This document shows positions 5,029 through 8,535 of a stretch of 8,535 bases of DNA, piece by piece. A model generated the notes under the pieces. It made no database searches. It had not been told where the DNA came from and saw nothing but the letters and a program-made list of their open reading frames with translations. Source of the DNA: Alphaproteobacteria bacterium UBA7314 (lineage in GTDB: Bacteria > Pseudomonadota > Alphaproteobacteria > MPNO01 > UBA830); contig DKQG01000006.1 of the NCBI GenBank assembly GCA_002471575.1, positions 3,234 to 11,768 of the forward strand, in the 5' to 3' direction. How positions within the stretch are numbered: position 1 is the stretch's first letter; each line of letters opens with the position of its first letter. Made by a program: the position numbers and the translations under genes.

Positions 5029-5189
5029 ATTAAGGGTCAAATTCAGTTCTGCAGAATACCTTTGTCGCGATCTGCGTGCCCGGGCGTTTTAACCGCTGGG
5101 TGAGTTATGCCGCCACCGGTGCGGGGTAATTAGGGGGGCACGCTTCCCCGATGCCGCCATTCCTGGCTGCTATTTCATGCCCGAGACGC

Positions 5190-5678
5190 CTATTTCTGCG
5201 TTCGCTCCGCCAGGATATCGATGTAGAAGCGCAACGCCAGCGCGCCGCGGTGGTTGAACGCTTCGTTGCGGCTGCGGATGATGCCCCACTTGTCGCGGAT
5301 GACCTTGTCGGGTTTTTCCACGATTTCATGTGAGAACGTCAGCGTGTGCCCTGATTTGACCGGCACGAACTGTTCGAGGTCCTCGATCCGGACGCCGGCG
5401 CCGTTGCGTCGGCCGTCCTCTACGCCCAGCGCGTATCGTTCCATGTAATCGACCATCTGGCGCATCCAGATGGCGCAGATGTGCCATTTCGATACGACCA
5501 GCCCGCGATATCGCGTGTCGAGCGCGGCGTCAGGATCGGTGTGATAGACCTGCGGCGTGTAAAGTTTGCCGAAATCGATGATTTCCTGCTCGCTGAATGT
5601 ATAGCTGCCGAACACATGAAATTCACCGACCGGAATGTCTTCGAACCAGCGGGACCGGAGAAACGAGACATCAGACAT
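5190..5678 (-). CDS. MaoC-like hydratase subunit lacking the catalytic Asp
   Basis: This 162-residue protein has a single hot-dog fold MaoC-like domain. The N-terminal RWFEDIPVGE (10-19) is a typical family opening. The active-site helix reads FGKLYTPQVYHTDPDAA (36-52), where the family usually has D-P-Q-P-x-H. Here His46 is kept but the catalytic Asp position is Thr41. The pattern continues with the typical RGLVVSKWHICAIWMR (58-73) and a later FSHEIVEK strand. Loss of the Asp suggests that it is inactive alone or acts as the partner of the upstream MaoC protein, as known for heteromeric enoyl-CoA hydratases in steroid breakdown. The ATG at 5678 overlaps the upstream stop by 8 bases and has AGAGGT 7 bases upstream, so the two are co-translated. 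The substrate is unknown. Confidence 0.93.
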   Translation of the reverse strand: MSDVSFLRSRWFEDIPVGEFHVFGSYTFSEQEIIDFGKLYTPQVYHTDPDAALDTRYRGLVVSKWHICAIWMRQMVDYMERYALGVEDGRRNGAGVRIEDLEQFVPVKSGHTLTFSHEIVEKPDKVIRDKWGIIRSRNEAFNHRGALALRFYIDILAERTQK

Positions 5679-6141
5679 GTCCGACCTCTTTTTTCTGGAT
5701 CATCAGGTAGGCGGACAACGCCATCACCTTCTTGCCTTTCTGGTTGTGAACCTCGATGTCGAACCCGATGAGGCCGCAATCGGCTTCGCCGTCCGCGGCG
5801 GATTTATCTGCAATTGTGACGTGGGCGGAAATCGTGTCGCCCTCGAATACAGGGCGATACCATTCCAGCCACGGTACTTTCTTGCTGCCGATGAGCGCGA
5901 TGTTTTCCTTTATCAGCTCTTCGCTGACCAGCTTCATCATCATCGCTGAAACATGCCAGCCACTAGCGCATAACCCTCCGAACAGGGACGCTTCGGCGGC
6001 GTCGCGGTCAAGGTGATAAGGCTGCGGGTCGAACTTTTCCGCGAAACCCCTGATTCCGGGCGCGTCGATATCGAGAAGCCCGGTTTCCAGTTCCTGGCCG
6101 ATATCGATATCTTCCCAGTACAGCGTCGATGGCGTTGCCAT
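5671..6141 (-). CDS. MaoC-like enoyl-CoA hydratase/dehydratase
   Basis: This 156-residue protein has a single MaoC-like hot-dog domain, a family that usually hydrates enoyl-CoA thioesters or dehydrates hydroxyacyl groups. WEDIDIGQE opens the domain. The catalytic segment FAEKFDPQPYHLDRDAA holds Asp38 and His43 with the usual five-residue offset, and Gln40 in place of the common Asn. GGLCASGWHVSAMMMKL (55-71) is a typical family helix. I chose the ATG at 6141 because CGGA lies 7 bases upstream. An ATG two codons further up (6147) and a TTG at 6168 are possible but less well spaced. It is the first gene of a two-gene minus-strand operon and overlaps the second MaoC gene by 8 bases. It is divergent from the ferritin-like gene. 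The substrate cannot be read from the sequence. Confidence 0.94.
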   Translation of the reverse strand: MATPSTLYWEDIDIGQELETGLLDIDAPGIRGFAEKFDPQPYHLDRDAAEASLFGGLCASGWHVSAMMMKLVSEELIKENIALIGSKKVPWLEWYRPVFEGDTISAHVTIADKSAADGEADCGLIGFDIEVHNQKGKKVMALSAYLMIQKKEVGHV

Positions 6142-6189
6142 GTTCATTCCGATGGTTGTCTTGCGCAATTAACCGACACGCACAGAAGG

Positions 6190-6217
6190 GTATTACGAAA
6201 GCGCCTGAAGATTTCAA
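6190..6217 (-). promoter_or_regulatory. Candidate promoter of the MaoC operon
   Basis: In the 129-bp divergent gap (6142-6270), the minus strand shows a -35-like TTGAAA (plus positions 6212-6217) and a -10-like TAATAC (6190-6195) with 16-base spacing, about 50 bases before the chosen start at 6141. The -35 matches five of six consensus bases and the -10 only three. For the divergent plus gene, TATAGT at 6240-6245 could be a -10, but no good -35 is seen. Confidence 0.35.
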
Positions 6218-6270
6218 ATGCAGAATGTGCCGAGCGCTGTATAGTTTCAAAAAAACGGGGAGAAAAACTG

Positions 6271-7062
6271 ATGCCCAGTACACAGCTCAAATTGCTTATC
6301 GAAGCCATTGCGCCTCTGTTCGCGGGCGAAGCGGAAGTGTTCAGCACCTACTGGACGTCGCCCATTCGAACGAAGGAAACCGACCGGTTATGGCTGATGC
6401 GCCAAGCGCGGAAAGAAGTCTGGGATACGCCACTCGGCGATCAAAGGGGGCTGTATCTAGGACCTGCGGAAGATTTAATTGCAGATTTCCCCAGGATAGA
6501 CATAGAGATCCCGCGCGAACAGATCCTTGAGAGAATGGAAGGTCTCTACGAAGAATTTTCGCATTACTGCGCCTACGCAGATGCCTATGACGCGGTGCGC
6601 GCAAAAGGAGAGCCGCGTCTCAGTCCGACGCGCCTGAAAGACGTACCGGACTGGTCGGAGAATATGGCGATCCGCGATCGTCGAGCCGAGATCAGGCGGC
6701 AGCACGGCGCGGTCGGTGAGCGGGCCTGCTATTTCACCGAGGGTGGTTACTGCACGCTGTTTTCGGAGGGAATGAAGCTGGCCGGGAACGGCGGGGCAGA
6801 CGAGCTGATCGCGAAGGCGGCGTCGCTCGTTTACGAGGACGAATTCGGTCACATGTGCAAGGGGATCGTCGGTCTGGACCGCGAGGACATGCCGGACGCC
6901 GACTGGGAGCTGATGACCGACCTTTCAGTGGAACTGGCGGGAATGCGCATCGACATGCGCAATGCTCAGTTCAGCTTTCCGTTGCCGGCCGAGCGGATTG
7001 CGGCGATCAGGGGCGGTGACATCGATCCGATCGTTTTCGATTTCGACAAGGCGGCTGCCTAG
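6271..7062 (+). CDS. Putative ferritin-like di-iron protein
   Basis: This 263-residue soluble protein has no signal peptide or membrane helix. Two ExxH motifs lie in predicted helices: Glu95-x-x-His98 in YEEFSHYCAYADAYD and Glu191-x-x-His194 in YEDEFGHMCKGI. Glu157, in CYFTEGGYCTLF, lies 34 residues before the second ExxH, the spacing seen in ferritin-like four-helix di-iron proteins. The matching glutamate of the first half is less clear, with candidates near Glu67 or in the N-terminal helices. I infer a carboxylate-bridged di-iron site, as in oxygenases or rubrerythrin-like proteins, but I do not recognise the exact family. The start ATG at 6271 has GGGGAG 8 bases upstream; the open frame extends further up without support. 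It diverges from the MaoC operon, which could mean oxidation of a CoA-bound or related substrate, and converges on the EamA gene, sharing CTAG at the stops. Confidence 0.85.
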   Translation: MPSTQLKLLIEAIAPLFAGEAEVFSTYWTSPIRTKETDRLWLMRQARKEVWDTPLGDQRGLYLGPAEDLIADFPRIDIEIPREQILERMEGLYEEFSHYCAYADAYDAVRAKGEPRLSPTRLKDVPDWSENMAIRDRRAEIRRQHGAVGERACYFTEGGYCTLFSEGMKLAGNGGADELIAKAASLVYEDEFGHMCKGIVGLDREDMPDADWELMTDLSVELAGMRIDMRNAQFSFPLPAERIAAIRGGDIDPIVFDFDKAAA

Positions 7063-8000
7063 CCCGCGTCCGCTTTCCCCGATTTGAGGATCGTCGTCAG
7101 GTAAATCCCGGCCCCGATCAGCACGATACCCACTGCATGGAACGGACGGGGTTCCTCTCCAAGCAGGGCGATCGCCAGAACGAACGTGAAAGCCGGAATC
7201 AGGTGAAGCAGTAGGCCGGCGCGTGGGGCGCCCAGTCCCTCCACGGCACGGTTCCACCACAGCAACGCAAGGATCGACGTAAATAGCGCCATACCGCCGG
7301 TGACTGCCGCTGTCGTCCAGGTGACGGGGGTCGGGATGTAATATAGATTTTCCAGAATCCAGAACGGAAACACGGCGACCGCGCCTGCAACCAGAATGCC
7401 GAACAGGAAATTCAGGCGGTCCAGTTCCGGCGGCACATTGCGCATCAAGACCGCATAGACCGACCAGCATAGGATCGAGATAAAGACGAAGGTGTCGCCA
7501 AGGTTCAGATTGAAGCTCAGCAGCGCGTCAATATCGCCGCGGCCAATCAGATAGATCACACCGGTAAGTGATACAAGCACACCCAGCCATTGTACGATGC
7601 TCAGACGTTCCCGGAACATCAGCCACGCGAACAACACGATAGTCACCGGCTCGGCTGAATTGATCAGCGCCCCGTTGATTGCGGTCGTGAACTGCAGACC
7701 TACGAACATGATGCCGTTCCCGCATACAATGATCAGCACGCCCTGCAGGGCAAGAAATTTCCAGTGCCTGCGCATGAGAGGCCATTGCGCCCGCAGGCTC
7801 TTCCGGCAGAACGGATACAGTATGGCTAGGGCGATGCTACAACGCAGGAACGTTATCGCCGCGGGTGGTATGACACCGGCGAAATCTCGCACCACGATAA
7901 ATGTTCCGGCGTAGCATAGCATTGCCATGACCCCGGCGAGGATCGGCGGCGGCATATACCGGGTCAGGATGTTGTTGGGTGCGGAAGAGTTCATCAGCAT
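7059..8000 (-). CDS. EamA/DMT-family permease
   Basis: This 313-residue inner-membrane transporter has about ten transmembrane helices arranged as two EamA repeats, roughly residues 18-152 and 166-305. Family signatures include INSAEPVTIVLFAWLMFRER at 113-132 at the end of the first repeat. Near the end of the second lie LLLHLIPAFTFVLAIALLGE (263-282) and then GIVLIGAGIYL. Family members export or exchange amino acids, metabolites or other small molecules, and the substrate cannot be predicted. Two ATG codons, at 8000 and 7994, are possible starts; neither has a clear ribosome binding site. The short upstream sequence before the oxygenase remnant suggests that the original promoter region may have been altered by a deletion. 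Its stop overlaps the stop of the convergent ferritin-like gene. Confidence 0.94.
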   Translation of the reverse strand: MLMNSSAPNNILTRYMPPPILAGVMAMLCYAGTFIVVRDFAGVIPPAAITFLRCSIALAILYPFCRKSLRAQWPLMRRHWKFLALQGVLIIVCGNGIMFVGLQFTTAINGALINSAEPVTIVLFAWLMFRERLSIVQWLGVLVSLTGVIYLIGRGDIDALLSFNLNLGDTFVFISILCWSVYAVLMRNVPPELDRLNFLFGILVAGAVAVFPFWILENLYYIPTPVTWTTAAVTGGMALFTSILALLWWNRAVEGLGAPRAGLLLHLIPAFTFVLAIALLGEEPRPFHAVGIVLIGAGIYLTTILKSGKADAG

Positions 8001-8007
8001 TTTTTGA

Positions 8008-8358
8008 AATTATGTCAGAGAACACCAGTATCTGCACCGGGTGTCCATCCCGGATCGGTGCCCTGAGCGCCAAATCGTGGAAAGCCGGCCAGACCTCCAT
8101 ATCATCACGCCGGAAACCGATCACACTGCCCACTACATTTGGGGCCTCGCACGTAATTTCTGGCTCAACAACGATGAATTGAACGATCAGATCTACGAAG
8201 CGACGCAGCACACCTTCAGCGAAGACCGTGTACTGCTGGAACTTCAGGATCAGGGTATGCAGATAGAAGGCATGCCGCAGTTGCCGCAGTTGCCCGTGAA
8301 GCTGGACAAGGCTCCGGTTCAGGGCCTAAAGCTGCTCGACGCCATGATCCAGGCGTAA
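8008..8358 (+). pseudogene. C-terminal remnant of a VanA-type Rieske oxygenase
   Basis: The frame from about 8041 to the stop at 8358 encodes the last part of a Rieske non-heme iron oxygenase alpha subunit of the vanillate O-demethylase/dicamba monooxygenase type. The hallmark HIITPETDHTAHYIWGLARN is followed by the typical DELN, a SEDRVLLELQ helix and an LPVKLDKAPVQ-LLDAMI ending. Family proteins are about 340-350 residues. Here the Rieske 2Fe-2S domain and the His ligands of the catalytic iron are absent, and there is no ATG. A second frame just upstream reads APGVHPGSVP (8034-8063), which suggests an additional frameshift near 8063. In the NFWLNNDEL segment, Asn residues stand where relatives seem to have Asp. 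The TAA at 8356 is followed by 28 more sense codons in frame, so the stop itself may be secondary. It lies head to head with the EamA gene, so a deletion probably joined the two. Confidence 0.78.
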
Positions 8359-8379
8359 CAGGACGATCCGACCTTCTGC

Positions 8380-8535
8380 CTACCACCGGCGATGCTGGCC
8401 GACGACGACGTGGTTACCCACCCCTTCGAGGTGGCGGCGGAATAAGGCCCGGGCAGAGCTGTCGCAGGGGTGCCGGGCGATTGGAAAAATGTCGTCGTTA
8501 ACAGGTAGTTTTCCGACCTGCAGCTCGATGTCCTG
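8380..8535 (-). CDS. Possible 3' end of a gene entering from the right edge
   Basis: On the minus strand a frame is open from the right edge to a TAG at 8380-8382, giving 51 residues. It begins DIELQVGKLPVNDDIFPIAR, which reads like protein, then becomes Arg- and His-rich. I do not recognise it, and a frame of this length at this base composition can be chance. It would converge on the oxygenase remnant. The region also carries the plus-strand in-frame extension of that remnant (8359-8445), so only one of the two is likely to be real. Confidence 0.25.
   Translation of the reverse strand, partial: QDIELQVGKLPVNDDIFPIARHPCDSSARALFRRHLEGVGNHVVVGQHRRW

Noticed and set aside
5047..5120. Terminators between the convergent MerC and MaoC genes (palindromes TTCTGCAGAA, GCCCGGGC, CACCGGTG)
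   Set aside because: These palindromes have no loop for a hairpin or no T-run after them, so none has the form of an intrinsic terminator.
6013..6270. An 86-codon N-terminal extension of the ferritin-like protein
   Set aside because: The ribosome binding site GGGGAG is placed correctly before the ATG at 6271, and the upstream part overlaps the start of the MaoC operon and its promoter region.

Overview
The window looks like chromosomal DNA of an alphaproteobacterium, probably a sphingomonad. I infer this from the right half: tandem MaoC-fold hydratase genes, a VanA-type Rieske oxygenase remnant, an EamA permease and a MerC protein behind Fur/Zur-like palindromes. No rRNA, tRNA, CRISPR array or intact transposase gene was seen.

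Left half (about 1-4560). This part is gene-poor, with small genes separated by long gaps. On the minus strand lie a DUF3303-family protein (510-791) with its own terminator, a PsiE-family four-helix membrane protein (1323-1808), and a probable pair made of a one-helix membrane protein (2557-2727) and a small secreted protein (2246-2527). A 36-bp imperfect repeat occurs at 1072-1107 and 3103-3138, bracketing psiE and this pair. The block 3200-3616 holds a long minus-strand frame without an ATG, probably a broken gene. On the plus strand a 76-codon gene (4247-4477) has a strong ribosome binding site and its own terminator. A strong minus-strand terminator with no visible gene feeding it lies just upstream. 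The left half also carries a 22-bp tandem repeat, a 10-bp-phased TGACG triplet and a dense cluster of 6-bp palindromes.

Right half (about 4560-8535). This part is compact and clearly coding. A MerC-family membrane protein (4627-5028) lies behind a promoter overlapped by two GTTATAAC palindromes. Two overlapping minus-strand MaoC genes follow (5671-6141, then 5190-5678). The first keeps the Asp/His catalytic pair and the second has Thr in place of Asp, which suggests a heteromeric enoyl-CoA hydratase or a pair with divided roles. Divergent from them is a 263-residue protein with two ExxH motifs, probably a ferritin-like di-iron protein (6271-7062). It converges on an EamA/DMT permease (7059-8000), and the two stop codons share one CTAG. 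Past the permease start lies the C-terminal remnant of a Rieske oxygenase (8008-8358) without its Rieske domain.

The MaoC pair, the di-iron candidate and the Rieske remnant suggest a region for breakdown of CoA esters or aromatic compounds. The substrate cannot be read from the sequence. The contrast between the halves suggests that the left half is an accessory or decaying segment next to core-like genes.
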